From Paenibacillus_AM sp052180255 (GTDB taxonomy: Bacteria > Bacillota > Bacilli > Paenibacillales > NBRC-103111), in the NCBI RefSeq assembly GCF_052180255.1, contig NZ_CP197466.1, forward strand, positions 2,294,001 to 2,358,000: a DNA stretch of 64,000 nt. The letters are read 5' to 3'. Shown here piece after piece: positions 33,126 to 42,464 of the stretch (position 1 is its first letter; each line of letters starts with the position of its first letter). Made by a program: the position numbers and the translations under genes. Below the pieces are notes generated by a model. That model was not told the origin of the DNA and searched no databases. It worked only from the letters and a program-made list of their open reading frames with translations.

Positions 33126-33820
33126 ACCTCCCTGTTAAATTTATAGCCCACACCCCACACGGTTTGTATGTAAATCGGACTCTCGGAAATAGGCTCGATC
33201 TTTTTTCGAAGTCTACGAATATGCACCATAATATTGTTGTCATCAAAGGCGTATTCTTCCTGCCACACATTGCAGTAAATCTGCTTCTTCGTAAATACTT
33301 GCCCTTTGTTTTTCGCTAAGAAGTAGAGTAGGTCAAATTCTTTGACAGTTAATTCAACTCGTTTACTCTCAATGAGGACTTCTCTGGTCTTGGGATCTAT
33401 GGATAAAGCGCCAACTTCTAAGCTATCCTCCACTTGCGCTTCGAAGCTATTCAGTGTCGTATAGCGTCGGATTAAGGATTGAACTCTGGCAACAAACTCG
33501 TTCATACTAAATGGTTTTGTCAAGTAATCATCCGCTCCCAAGCGAAGCCCTGATACTTTATCGATTTCACTATCTTTAGCTGTCAGCATGAGTACGGGAA
33601 CGGCGCTGCTCTTTCTTAATTCGGCTAATACTTCAAACCCATTCATTTCAGGAAGCATAACGTCTAAGACTAGCAAATGATAAGATTTACTTTGAGCAGT
33701 ATTTAATCCTTCCTTGCCATTATGTCGTATATCAACCTTCAGATTTTCAACTTCAAGGTATTTACGAACGAGACGGCATAGCTCAATATCGTCATCGATA
33801 ATTAAGATGTGGTTTGACAT
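33122..33820 (-). CDS. OmpR-family response regulator of the Bcr-type locus
   Basis: A 232-residue regulator with a receiver domain (DDD at 9-11, phospho-acceptor Asp53 in VLDVMLPE, KPFSMNEF) and a C-terminal winged helix (ELTVKEFDLLYFLAKNKGQ... VWGVGYKF). It is the first gene of the unit RR-HK-bcrA-bcrB-uppP and is expected to switch on the transporter genes when the kinase senses a cell-wall antibiotic. Confidence 0.9.
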   Translation of the reverse strand: MSNHILIIDDDIELCRLVRKYLEVENLKVDIRHNGKEGLNTAQSKSYHLLVLDVMLPEMNGFEVLAELRKSSAVPVLMLTAKDSEIDKVSGLRLGADDYLTKPFSMNEFVARVQSLIRRYTTLNSFEAQVEDSLEVGALSIDPKTREVLIESKRVELTVKEFDLLYFLAKNKGQVFTKKQIYCNVWQEEYAFDDNNIMVHIRRLRKKIEPISESPIYIQTVWGVGYKFNREV

Positions 33821-33860
33821 GTTGTACCCTCGATTCTACATTGTAATGTACGACCCAAAC

Positions 33861-33886
33861 AAAAAAAGCAGCCCTTGAAGCTGCTT
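33861..33886 (-). terminator. Terminator after the AlaX-like gene
   Basis: AAGCAGC (33866-33872) pairs with GCTGCTT (33880-33886), followed by a seven-base T-run on the minus strand. Confidence 0.82.
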
Positions 33887-33907
33887 CTTCATTTTTTATA
33901 AGCTTAC

Positions 33908-35086
33908 TTATAATGCTGCTTTAATCGTTCCTTTTGCAAACTCGTAAAAAGCATTAGCATCCTCCCAAGTTGGGAATCCCGCCTGCGCCTGGATATCGCT
34001 GCCCCCGCCTTTTCCATTGTAACTACTCAGGTTCGCTTTGAAAAAGGCTCCGCATGAAAACTCAGATTTGTCCCGCTGTGATAAAACAACCTTATTCTCT
34101 CCAGCTGTAGCCAGCAGCACAAGTGTATCACTTAATGCGATTATTTTTCCGGCTAAGTTCTGAAGATCCTTGAGTGATTTATCTTTAAAGGTATGGGCAA
34201 TTAGAGTTCCTTCCTGTTCTTGAATCAAATCTCGTGCAGCATATTCGTCATTCTTGTCCTTATAAATGGCAAGTTCGGTTTGGAGCTGTTTCTGCTCCTT
34301 TTCCCATTTCTCAATACGATCTAGGATTCCTTCCTTACCCGTATTCAATTTAACAGACAAGGCTCCTAATATCCGCCCGCTTTCCTTAAATTCATCTAAG
34401 GCACGGTACCCGCATTTAAAATAAATCCGAGTGTTTCCCTTTTGTTTCTCTGCTTTAAGAAGCTTGATTATCCCAATCTCACCTGTTGAAGAGACATGTG
34501 TGCCTCCGCAAGCGTTATACTCAATCCCCTTGATTTCTACTATGCGGATATTTTCAGTCACCGTAGTCTGTTTAACAAGATCAAGTTGATTCGCCTCTTC
34601 TTCGGTAACGACATAACTGAGAATAGGATGGTTCAAATAGATGTGTCGATTGACCTCGTGCTCAATCGATTCGAGTTGATTGATGCCCAGTTCAGGCGTT
34701 TCCACATCAATTGTGCAATAATCGAGTCCTAAATGGAAACTTAAAGTCTTGTATTCGTACATGTCAAGGCAAACTGCTGAGAGCAAATGCTGTCCGCTAT
34801 GCTGCTGCATATGGTCAAATCTTCGTTTCCAATCAATCTCACAGGTTACGACACTGCCTTCCGGAAGACGCTCCAGCTTGTGTAAGACTTTATTCCCTTC
34901 ACTTCCTACATCAACGACAGGAATCCCTTGAATGGTTCCTTCATCACAAGGTTGTCCGCCACCAAGCGGATAGAAAGCAGTCTCTTTCATGACAACATAA
35001 TAGCCATCTTCATTTTCTATTTTTTCTAAAATAGTAGTTTCCCACTTCGTCATGTAAGCTGAGTCGTAATAAAGTTTTTTATTCAT
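33908..35086 (-). CDS. AlaX-like alanyl-tRNA editing protein with DHHA1 domain
   Basis: A 392-residue stand-alone editing protein. It has the tRNA-SAD zinc site (H92 and H96 in HMQQHSGQH, then CGGTH), which removes wrongly attached Ser or Gly from tRNA-Ala. A coiled-coil segment follows (KWEKEQKQLQTELAIYKDK), then a C-terminal DHHA1 domain (GKGGGSDIQAQAG) as in AlaRS. It lacks the AlaRS aminoacylation domain. AAAGGAG precedes the ATG at 35086. It is monocistronic. Confidence 0.9.
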   Translation of the reverse strand: MNKKLYYDSAYMTKWETTILEKIENEDGYYVVMKETAFYPLGGGQPCDEGTIQGIPVVDVGSEGNKVLHKLERLPEGSVVTCEIDWKRRFDHMQQHSGQHLLSAVCLDMYEYKTLSFHLGLDYCTIDVETPELGINQLESIEHEVNRHIYLNHPILSYVVTEEEANQLDLVKQTTVTENIRIVEIKGIEYNACGGTHVSSTGEIGIIKLLKAEKQKGNTRIYFKCGYRALDEFKESGRILGALSVKLNTGKEGILDRIEKWEKEQKQLQTELAIYKDKNDEYAARDLIQEQEGTLIAHTFKDKSLKDLQNLAGKIIALSDTLVLLATAGENKVVLSQRDKSEFSCGAFFKANLSSYNGKGGGSDIQAQAGFPTWEDANAFYEFAKGTIKAAL

Positions 35087-35249
35087 AACTATTCTCCTTT
35101 TTCCACAACATCTTGACACAAATATACCCTCAATCTATCGAAAAGTACAGAATGGCCCGTGTCGCGTAAAACACAAGTTTAGTAACCGTCCAATCACTCT
35201 TCTTTTATCTAGCATACATTGAAAATATCAAAATAAAGGAGATGATTCT

Positions 35250-35696
35250 TTGACACGTAATGTAAGTTTTGTACGTATTCTCGATAAAGATGCTGTTCAG
35301 CCACGAAACAGATTCAATTTAGCAAATTCAGTTACGATCAGACGTTCACCAGGAAGGACTACCCTAGCAACAATTCGATTAAGAATACCCGTTTTGAACG
35401 CTCAACCTAATCGGGTTGAATTAGTCGCAACTGTTGGTGTCCGGGGGGTTACCGGCATCGCTCAAATCCTGTTTAGAATCTTCCGTGACGGAGTAGAGAT
35501 TTTCAATACACAGCAAGGTATTGAATCAGCTGGTTCTGAACAAAACTATGCTGTCACATTCCAGGCAATCGATAGAAATGTAAGGTTTGGTAATCATGTT
35601 TACACAGTAACCGCAGAAAATCGAACTGCAAATACTAGAGCTGATATTGTTGGTCCCGTTTCGTTCAGTGGACTAGCCGTTAGAACAAGAACCTAA
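35250..35696 (+). CDS. Exosporium protein C-like beta-rich protein
   Basis: A 148-residue beta-rich protein with no signal peptide. The pattern (VELVATVGVRG, LFRIFRDGVEIFNTQQGIES, FQAIDRNVRFGNHVYTVTAEN, IVGPVSFSGLAV) matches, from memory, small Bacillales proteins annotated as exosporium protein C. That suggests a spore-surface component made in the mother cell. AAAGGAG precedes the start, and a long-stem terminator follows. Confidence 0.65.
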   Translation: MTRNVSFVRILDKDAVQPRNRFNLANSVTIRRSPGRTTLATIRLRIPVLNAQPNRVELVATVGVRGVTGIAQILFRIFRDGVEIFNTQQGIESAGSEQNYAVTFQAIDRNVRFGNHVYTVTAENRTANTRADIVGPVSFSGLAVRTRT

Positions 35697-35708
35697 TTTG
35701 GAATTTTC

Positions 35709-35760
35709 ATGGTAAAAGCACCTCTCGCTGACATTGTCAATGAGAGGTGCTTTTATCATG
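35709..35760 (+). terminator. Long-stem terminator after the exosporium-type gene
   Basis: A stem of about 19 bp (18 matches) includes AAAAGCACCTCTC (35714-35726) paired with GAGAGGTGCTTTT (35742-35754). It is nearly symmetrical and could act on both strands. Confidence 0.88.
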
Positions 35761-35942
35761 AAAAGAATGGATCGATTCACCGCAAGGCTCTACCTCGCGA
35801 TTAAGAATGACGATTTATGGATATTGAACCGTGTAAAGAAATAAAAGAAGCTGAGAAAATAATTATAGTTGTATATTATGTTGATACAATGATTGTGGTA
35901 TGGTAATTTAAATGGTAATGATAGTAAAATGAGGAGTTTTTT

Positions 35943-35999
35943 GTGAGCAAACAATTGTTAACAAAGGGCAAATTTATTAAGGGGAACTCGCATAGCTAG
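35943..35999 (+). CDS. Possible 18-residue leader peptide of a translational attenuator
   Basis: The short ORF reads MSKQLLTKGKFIKGNSHS from a GTG start, with GAGGAG at 35931-35936. Its stop lies at the left arm of a hairpin that covers the ribosome binding site of the GNAT gene. This is the arrangement of antibiotic-inducible cat and erm leaders; induction here is inferred. Confidence 0.4.
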   Translation: MSKQLLTKGKFIKGNSHS

Positions 36000-36036
36000 C
36001 CCTCTAAACTGCGAAATCCGCTACTATTGAGAGGGG
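36000..36036 (+). promoter_or_regulatory. Hairpin masking the GNAT ribosome binding site
   Basis: CCCTCT (36000-36005) pairs with AGAGGG (36030-36035), which is the Shine-Dalgarno of the TTG start at 36044. Confidence 0.5.
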
Positions 36037-36043
36037 TATTATT

Positions 36044-36967
36044 TTGAGCCAATCATCAGCAAAAATATTCATACGTAATTTCGAAAATGGAGACATGCCT
36101 TTGCTTGGCGAGTTGTACCAATCAGTAACAGCAAAAGAAAATGCAACATTTTGGTGGGTCGGGGACGAAGATAATTGGAGAAACGTTTATTGCGCATTTG
36201 AAGATGGGAAAATGGTCGCTAAGGGGCAAGTCGGCATCATTAACGTTGTACCTCTCGGTCGTTCAAAAGAGAACAATCACTCCATATACGTCAATCTTAA
36301 AACCATTCCCGAAAGAGAAAATGACATTACTTTGCTCGACAACGTCTATCAATATCTTTTCATAAGAGCAAAACAATTAAAGGAAACTTTACCTGAAGAA
36401 TATGGAACAATACTTTGTGTTGGTAACGATTCGACAGAAACAGCCATCAATCAGTTTTTTATCCAAAAAGGATACTTTCATCTGAATAGTTTATATCGCA
36501 TGAATCGAGACTTGAATGAACCGATTCCTGAATTAAAGCTACAAGAGGAATTTCAATTTTCTTACTGGAAGATGGAGTCATCTTGCGAGGAAAGAGATTA
36601 CCTAGATGTAGAAGCTGAAATTTGGCCTGACACTCCACTAGGACTTAATAGGTTGTCTGAATATAAGAATAACAAACTATGGACATCCATGGTCATACGT
36701 CAATCAGACGCTATTGTTGGCGGACTGATGGCATGGCAAGAAGCAGACCATGGTGTCATAGAGGATGTTTTTGTCCGCGAACCATGGAGAAAACGCGGTA
36801 TTGCCAAGTATTTGCTTACACAAGCATTAAGATATCTCAAATCCCATCAGCTACAAAACGCTAAGCTCATGGTATTAACTACAAATAAATCAGCTTTATC
36901 TCTATACGAATCCGTTGGATTCTATACAGATAAAGAAGAGATACGGTACTTTACAAAACTGAATTAG
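36044..36967 (+). CDS. GNAT-family N-acetyltransferase, tandem domain
   Basis: A 307-residue protein with two GNAT-like halves. The C-terminal half has the acetyl-CoA loop (VREPWRKRGIAKYLL) and the end strand block ALSLYESVGFY; the N-terminal half is diverged. It would acetylate an amine on an unknown substrate. The start is TTG with GAGAGGGG upstream, which lies in a hairpin preceded by a possible leader peptide, as in inducible resistance genes. A terminator follows at 36973. Confidence 0.82.
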   Translation: MSQSSAKIFIRNFENGDMPLLGELYQSVTAKENATFWWVGDEDNWRNVYCAFEDGKMVAKGQVGIINVVPLGRSKENNHSIYVNLKTIPERENDITLLDNVYQYLFIRAKQLKETLPEEYGTILCVGNDSTETAINQFFIQKGYFHLNSLYRMNRDLNEPIPELKLQEEFQFSYWKMESSCEERDYLDVEAEIWPDTPLGLNRLSEYKNNKLWTSMVIRQSDAIVGGLMAWQEADHGVIEDVFVREPWRKRGIAKYLLTQALRYLKSHQLQNAKLMVLTTNKSALSLYESVGFYTDKEEIRYFTKLN

Positions 36968-36972
36968 GCCAC

Positions 36973-37000
36973 AAAAAAGAGGGGTTCTCCGCCCCTCTTT
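36973..37000 (+). terminator. Terminator, shared with the integration-scar repeat
   Basis: AAAGAGGGG (36976-36984) pairs with CCCCTCTTT (36992-37000). The same hairpin type and flank recur near 46395-46435. Confidence 0.8.
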
Positions 37001-37001
37001 A

Positions 37002-37098
37002 CTATTTCCGCCAATACACATCCGATATTAATTGTCCTTTCGCACTAACGGTGAGCAACACACAGCACTCCACATGCACCGTATGCGAGTCAAAAAGC
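37002..37098 (-). pseudogene. rumA/rlmD-like 3'-end remnant, copy 1 (integration scar)
   Basis: On the minus strand the frame reads HTVHVECCVLLTVSAKG and ends at TAG 37004-37002. HVEC(V/C)VLL resembles the C-terminus of 23S rRNA uracil-C5 methyltransferases (RlmD/RumA), a known integration target for mobile elements. The upstream gene body is missing. Confidence 0.55.
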
Positions 37099-37299
37099 GA
37101 GTTTTGTAGAGACTGTTACAGTCGGCTAAAGCCTTGATTTTACTTGGTTTTTGTTATATCTTGCTAATCTGAAGCTACTTTATACATATTTTGACTGATG
37201 ATTTTAGAAAGCAATAAAAGAGTAGATCTTTTCGCTCAAAATGACTATGAAGCAAGTTGGTTTGAAGGGGAATTTGTTACATAGGTCAGTCATACATTA
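37099..37299. other. Gene-free stretch inside the scarred hotspot
   Basis: No supported coding sequence or structured element was seen between two methyltransferase remnants. Confidence 0.4.
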
Positions 37300-37386
37300 C
37301 TATATAAATTCAACAGGGGCTAAATCATATTTATCTTTTCGAACCAACAGCGCGACGCGCTCTACATGCGATGAGTGCCGAGTGTA
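37300..37386 (-). pseudogene. rumA/rlmD-like 3'-end remnant, copy 2
   Basis: The minus-strand frame reads HSSHVERVALLVRKDKYD and ends at TAG 37302-37300. It is related to the other remnants at protein level but less so at DNA level, so it may represent the original host gene's tail. Confidence 0.45.
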
Positions 37387-37543
37387 ACAATGAATCTAAA
37401 TAGCGTGTCCCCCGTATCTACTTTTCAATCTAACATCTTGTTTAATGAAACATAACTACATCTTTTACGTATATCCCTTTAGTGTCATATTTTAACAAAG
37501 AAAACGATAGAGAAATCTATAGACTATCGTAGAGGTCACGTGT

Positions 37544-38473
37544 ATGTCGGTTTTGAAAAAACGAAAGTGGATTGTATGGTTGTCAGCTTTAGTCCTTATC
37601 GTTGTAGTTTCAATTACAATATTCTTACAAATAATCATTCATTCTATTGTACCAGCACTTGCTGAAGGAAGCATTGAGCAGCAGTATGCTCAGCAAGGAA
37701 GCTATCATGTACAGGTAGAAGAAGTTAAGAGTACGATCGGAGAGGCTTTATTTAGAATATATTACCCAGCATTTCAAGGAGACGAATCCTATCCTATTAT
37801 TTCTTGGGGGAATGGAACAGATGCCACGCCAGATCGTTATGATGAGCTCTTAACTCATCTTGCTAGCTGGGGATTCATTGTAATAGATTCCTATAGCAAG
37901 ACAACAGGAACAGGCAAAGAAATTGTGGAGGCTATTGATTATTTGAGAAATGAAAACCAACTAGCAAACAGCTTGTTTTATCAAAAAATACAAATGGAAC
38001 ATATTGGTGTAGCTGGTCATTCTCAAGGGTCTACTGGGGTCATTAATGCTCATACCAACTATATAAGTGGATCGTTGATTAAGACGGTTGTATCCATCGC
38101 TCTCCCGGATTTGAAGCATTGTGATCCAGAAGATGTGTACGATACAGCGCGTATTACCGTTCCTTTCCTCATTATGGGCGGTACACGAGATTTTCTAATC
38201 TCACCGGTATCAACGAATCAATTAGCCTTGCATACTACTAACTCAAGCACGCCTGTTATGATGGGGATGGCAAAAGGTGCAGCTCATACAGCGATAGAAG
38301 GTAATGGTGGCAATCATAGGGGTTACTTGACGGCTTGGATGAGATATCGGCTGCTTGATGATCAGGAAGCCATGAAGGCATTTCATGGGCATTCTTCAGA
38401 GATGGTGCATAATACAAATTGGGTGGACGTTATACAAGCAAATATGGATGATAATAAATTCGTGCATCAATAA
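37544..38473 (+). CDS. Membrane-anchored alpha/beta-hydrolase
   Basis: A 309-residue protein with an N-terminal anchor (residues 10-32) and an outward alpha/beta-hydrolase domain similar to the chlorophyllase/cutinase-like group. The nucleophile is Ser160 in GHSQGS. FLIMGGTRDFL supplies the likely acid region, and H is in KGAAHTAIEG. The substrate is probably an ester. There is no strong Shine-Dalgarno (GAGGT near 37531), and a terminator follows. It lies within the region bounded by methyltransferase-end remnants. Confidence 0.8.
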   Translation: MSVLKKRKWIVWLSALVLIVVVSITIFLQIIIHSIVPALAEGSIEQQYAQQGSYHVQVEEVKSTIGEALFRIYYPAFQGDESYPIISWGNGTDATPDRYDELLTHLASWGFIVIDSYSKTTGTGKEIVEAIDYLRNENQLANSLFYQKIQMEHIGVAGHSQGSTGVINAHTNYISGSLIKTVVSIALPDLKHCDPEDVYDTARITVPFLIMGGTRDFLISPVSTNQLALHTTNSSTPVMMGMAKGAAHTAIEGNGGNHRGYLTAWMRYRLLDDQEAMKAFHGHSSEMVHNTNWVDVIQANMDDNKFVHQ

Positions 38474-38474
38474 C

Positions 38475-38500
38475 AAAAAAACGGCATGTTTGCCGTTTTT
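38475..38500 (+). terminator. Terminator after the hydrolase
   Basis: AAAACGGCA and TGCCGTTTTT surround a short loop. Confidence 0.85.
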
Positions 38501-38637
38501 ACTGTTAGCATAATCATGTTCTGCAGCCTTTTCGTAGTCAGCTATCTATTCATCTTCCTCCACAACAAATTGAACCGAGGTAACTAAGTCCAAGCAATAA
38601 TTATTACGCCTGAGCTTCAGCAGTTAAGTAATAAATA

Positions 38638-38676
38638 CTACTCCCTAGTGAGCAACTCACAGCACTCCTCATGTGT
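38638..38676 (-). pseudogene. rumA/rlmD-like 3'-end remnant, copy 3 (degenerate)
   Basis: The minus-strand frame reads HEECCELLTRE and stop. The DNA core GAGTGCTGTG is shared with copies at 37065 and 44520. Confidence 0.45.
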
Positions 38677-38699
38677 AGGTTGCGGGAATTTAATCCGTT

Positions 38700-41138
38700 T
38701 TATTTTTTCATTAATTCACGAATTCCCTTAAGAATATGTCCATTCATAATTTTTAGGAGTCCCTCAATCCTATTCGCTGATAACGCACCTTGTGACAACA
38801 TACCCAGCTGACGCAGGGGCATATCCACTGCCATTTCCTGTATCATCTTCAAAATGCCACCTGAATCACCCTTGTCCCCTGCGATCATTTTTATCATTGA
38901 CTTTTCTATTTGCTTATTCAGCATACGTCCAAGCCAGTGAACTCTGATATCTCCTAGCGTAGAATTGGGCGTAAAGGGTCTTAGTATACGCGCGTCTGGT
39001 ACTTTCCTTCCTAAAACTTCCTCAAATTGTTCCTTTGGAACATCAAAAGTTCCTGATTGTAAAAGATTATAATAGCCTGGTGCTGTTGTACGATAATCAG
39101 GTATCGCTCCCTCTTGACTGCTATCAATAGTAACCGTATCATTCAATCGTATATCTCTTGACGATGCACCAATTTCAATCTTATAATCGCCGCTTTCCAC
39201 AAACCAGTCTTTCACATTAATATTATAGTAAGCAAATGCACGCCTTTCCAGTGTAAATGTAACCGTTTTACTTTCATTCATCTGCAATTCCACTTTTGCA
39301 AAATCTCTAAGTTCACGCATAGGTTTATATATAGTACTTTCGGGTGCTGAAACATACAACTGAACAATTTCCTTTCCAGCCTGCTTTCCGGTATTGGTAA
39401 CATCCACCTCTACTTGAAGTGTATCTCTGTCTCCAATCTTCTTTGCACTAAGTTTTAGTTCCGAATAGGCAAATGTTGTATAGGAAAGTCCGTGTCCAAA
39501 CGGATACATCACCTGTTTTTGCGCTTTATCATAGTAACGATATCCCACATAGATACTTTCCCGGTATTCAATATTGTCATCTGTGCCAAAATGAGCAATA
39601 CTAGGGGTTTCAGTAAGTGTTAACGGATAGGTTTCTGCTAGTTTGCCACATGGAGAATAATCCCCAAAAAGCAAATCATACGCGGCGTAACCACTGTTTT
39701 GTCCCGAAAGATTCATCAATAGTATGGAATCAACTTTGTCACGCCATGGAATATTTACAACTCCCCCTGCACTTATGACAGCCACTATCTTTTTTCCGGT
39801 AGCAACCAGTTCATCTATCAATCTAGTGTGTGCTTCTGGCATATTTAAATGAGTACGGTCAAATCCCTCGCTTTCATAGCTATCCGGTAATCCAACAAAA
39901 GCAAATATCACATCCGCTTCTTTGGCTGCTTCAATTGCTTCGGTAATCAAAGCTTCATTTGGTTCATCACTTGCGGTCGAATAACCTGGTGCAAATGAAT
40001 AGCTTATATGTTCCGCATCGAAGGCATCTGTTACGGAAGTGATCCGTATTGGAGATATTTTTGAGCTTCCAGCCCCTTGATAACGAGGAACTTTGGCAAA
40101 TTCGCCGATTAAAGCAATCTTCTTATTTTTATCTGCAGGCAGTACATTTCCTAACTTCAACAACACTGCACTTTCACGTGCAACACGTCGTGCCAACTCA
40201 TTATGTGCTTCTGCATCATAAGGGGTTGCCTGTGTTTTCTCTGCCTGTAATGCGATAGCCGTCATTCGAACAGCGCATAGATCAACAAGTTTTTCGTCCA
40301 ATACGCCTGCTCGAACTGCATCGACAATCATTCGATCCGAAGCTCCATCAAAGGCTGGCATCTCCAAATCAAGTCCCGCACGGATACCTTCAACCCTGTC
40401 ATTAATTGCTCCCCAGTCCGTTACGATGGCTCCTTCAAATCCCCATTCACCGCGAGGAACGTCTGTCATAAGGCGTTTGTGGCTGGAAGCATAAATATCG
40501 TTAATCTTGTTATACGAACACATCAAAGTCCAAGGTTGCGCTTTCTTTACCGCTATTTCAAAGCCTGTAAGATATATTTCTCTCAATGCCCGCTCATCAA
40601 TGACCGAATTTGAGATAAGTCGCGCTTTTTCCTGATTGTTCGCAAGATAATGCTTCAGGCTGGTACCTATGTTTTTACTCTGTATCCCACCAATGATCGC
40701 CGCAGCCATTTCTCCAGTCAGAAGCGGATCTTCTGAGAAGTATTCAAAGTTACGACCACAAAGCGGGCTGCGCTTTATATTGGCTCCCGGTCCCAGGATC
40801 ACCGCTACCTTCTCTTGTACACATTCCTCTCCAAGTGCAATACCCATTTCATATAATAAATCGCGGTCAAAGCTGCAGGCTGTTGCTACAGCCGTAGGGA
40901 AACTAGTAGCTAATACCGAATTATTAATCCCCAAGTGATCGGAATCCCCTGCCTGTTTACGTAAACCGTGGGGACCATCCGTTACCATCATTGATTTTAT
41001 TCCAAGACGTTCTATTTCTTTTGTATCCCAGAAATCCTTTCCCGAACAAAGGCTAGCTTTTTCTTCAAGAGACATCTTCTCTACAAGTTCCATTGCTCTT
41101 GGTAAAACACTTTTTAACGTATGATTGACTTTTTCCAT
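38700..41138 (-). CDS. Glycoside hydrolase family 3 beta-glucosidase
   Basis: An 812-residue cytoplasmic GH3 enzyme. The N-terminal barrel holds substrate residues (TDGPHGLR, GPGANIKRSPLCGRNFEYFSEDP) and the nucleophile Asp241 in VTDWGAI. An alpha/beta sandwich domain (GAGSSKISP, FAFVGLPDSYESEGFDR) and a fibronectin-like domain follow (VDVTNTGKQAGKEIVQLYV). The last 140 residues are an extra helical tail also seen in clostridial members. It hydrolyses beta-glucosides. The esterase upstream shares its direction, and the AraC regulator is divergent. The style resembles Lachnospiraceae enzymes, suggesting transfer. Confidence 0.92.
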   Translation of the reverse strand: MEKVNHTLKSVLPRAMELVEKMSLEEKASLCSGKDFWDTKEIERLGIKSMMVTDGPHGLRKQAGDSDHLGINNSVLATSFPTAVATACSFDRDLLYEMGIALGEECVQEKVAVILGPGANIKRSPLCGRNFEYFSEDPLLTGEMAAAIIGGIQSKNIGTSLKHYLANNQEKARLISNSVIDERALREIYLTGFEIAVKKAQPWTLMCSYNKINDIYASSHKRLMTDVPRGEWGFEGAIVTDWGAINDRVEGIRAGLDLEMPAFDGASDRMIVDAVRAGVLDEKLVDLCAVRMTAIALQAEKTQATPYDAEAHNELARRVARESAVLLKLGNVLPADKNKKIALIGEFAKVPRYQGAGSSKISPIRITSVTDAFDAEHISYSFAPGYSTASDEPNEALITEAIEAAKEADVIFAFVGLPDSYESEGFDRTHLNMPEAHTRLIDELVATGKKIVAVISAGGVVNIPWRDKVDSILLMNLSGQNSGYAAYDLLFGDYSPCGKLAETYPLTLTETPSIAHFGTDDNIEYRESIYVGYRYYDKAQKQVMYPFGHGLSYTTFAYSELKLSAKKIGDRDTLQVEVDVTNTGKQAGKEIVQLYVSAPESTIYKPMRELRDFAKVELQMNESKTVTFTLERRAFAYYNINVKDWFVESGDYKIEIGASSRDIRLNDTVTIDSSQEGAIPDYRTTAPGYYNLLQSGTFDVPKEQFEEVLGRKVPDARILRPFTPNSTLGDIRVHWLGRMLNKQIEKSMIKMIAGDKGDSGGILKMIQEMAVDMPLRQLGMLSQGALSANRIEGLLKIMNGHILKGIRELMKK

Positions 41139-41172
41139 GCTAACCCCTTCCTTTCAACCTCTAATTATAAAA

Positions 41173-42300
41173 CTACAAAATTTCTTTCATGTATGAAGCA
41201 ATTTCTTTCATACAGTCTTCAGCCTGTGGTATTACCCCGATTTGATCCGCAAACCCATGCCCCAATCCGCGATATACAATTGTCTTTATTTTTCCGCCAG
41301 CTTTCGCAAATGTTCTTGCATAAGCAAAATCCTCAAATACTAGGAAATCATGTTCACCAAAAATCAATAAAACAGGAGGTAAATCATGCATATCATCCAA
41401 TAATGGAGATGCATATATATGTTCCGAATCTATGTTCCCTTGCAAATAGACTTCCTCCAGCAGATTGATGTCGCCATTGGCTTCCAACAAACTGTTCATC
41501 ATAGGCAATGTAGCATCTAAAACCTTCTTATGCTTTGCGCTGCGCTTATATTTGCTTAAATCAACGCCTTGATAGAATTCTGTTTTTTTTCCCGAAATGT
41601 TGACCGCAGGATAAATGAGTACCTGAAGCTTTACCATTCCAGTTTTTTCTTCCCTGTCACGCAAGGTAACTGCTGCTGCCAGATTCCCACCGGCACTGTC
41701 TCCAGATACCGCCATTTTATTTTTATCGGCACCAAATTTTTCCGCGTTATCATATGCCCACTTTGTCGCAAAGAAACAATCATCAAAAGGCTGTGGATAG
41801 TGATTTTCTGGGCATAGTCGGTAATCAACATTAAAGGCTACACAATCGATGTTTTGTACCAGTACTTTACACATCTGTTCTACAATATCAGCAGAACCTC
41901 CAAAAAATCCACCACCGTGATAGTAAACAAACATGGGTAAATTTGTACCGGCGTTCGTTCTTTTATACACTCGAACCGGTACTTGATAACTATCTGCGCT
42001 GCTTACATTGAAGTATTCCGTGGTAACACCCTCTTGAACTAACTGAATCCCTTTATACTTATTAAACATCTTTCGCATAGGCTTAATTCTTTTCAAAACA
42101 GTTTGATTCTTTTTGGGTTTTGGCAAAAACTTTATCAGCATAGCAACTATCCTCATTGATTTATAAAGCCGTGGATCCATATCTCCAGATTCTCCGCCTT
42201 CTGGAATAGGCTTAACCAATATATTAATGCCCTCTACTACTTCCTCTTTTTCATTTTGTTTAATTGCTTCTAAAAGCGCCTCATTATATTTTCTTTTCAT
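41173..42300 (-). CDS. HSL-type alpha/beta-hydrolase (esterase)
   Basis: A 375-residue hormone-sensitive-lipase-type esterase. The oxyanion loop HGGGFFGG (128-135) and nucleophile Ser202 in GDSAGGN are present, with the acid in FGEHDFLV and the base in GLGHGFAD. It likely removes acyl groups from small esters, possibly acetylated sugars handled with the GH3 glucosidase 34 bases downstream. The AraC-type gene at 42465 is divergent and is the likely activator of both. Confidence 0.88.
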   Translation of the reverse strand: MKRKYNEALLEAIKQNEKEEVVEGINILVKPIPEGGESGDMDPRLYKSMRIVAMLIKFLPKPKKNQTVLKRIKPMRKMFNKYKGIQLVQEGVTTEYFNVSSADSYQVPVRVYKRTNAGTNLPMFVYYHGGGFFGGSADIVEQMCKVLVQNIDCVAFNVDYRLCPENHYPQPFDDCFFATKWAYDNAEKFGADKNKMAVSGDSAGGNLAAAVTLRDREEKTGMVKLQVLIYPAVNISGKKTEFYQGVDLSKYKRSAKHKKVLDATLPMMNSLLEANGDINLLEEVYLQGNIDSEHIYASPLLDDMHDLPPVLLIFGEHDFLVFEDFAYARTFAKAGGKIKTIVYRGLGHGFADQIGVIPQAEDCMKEIASYMKEIL

Positions 42301-42464
42301 AGCCTAATCCTCCTTTTCTGCTATGCTATCTATTTTGGGTGAACATTATTACAGTGATATATTTTTGAATAATTACATTTTATATGATAAGATAATACTC
42401 GTATTTCAAATTTGTTTTATAAATTATATAAAAAGCGCAAACCTTAGAAAGCGGTATCATATAC

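Noticed and set aside
35758..35844. Short ORF (MKRMDRFTARLYLAIKNDDL...) just after the exosporium-type gene
   Set aside because: Its start lies in the right arm of the long terminator, and it has no independent ribosome binding site or recognisable similarity.
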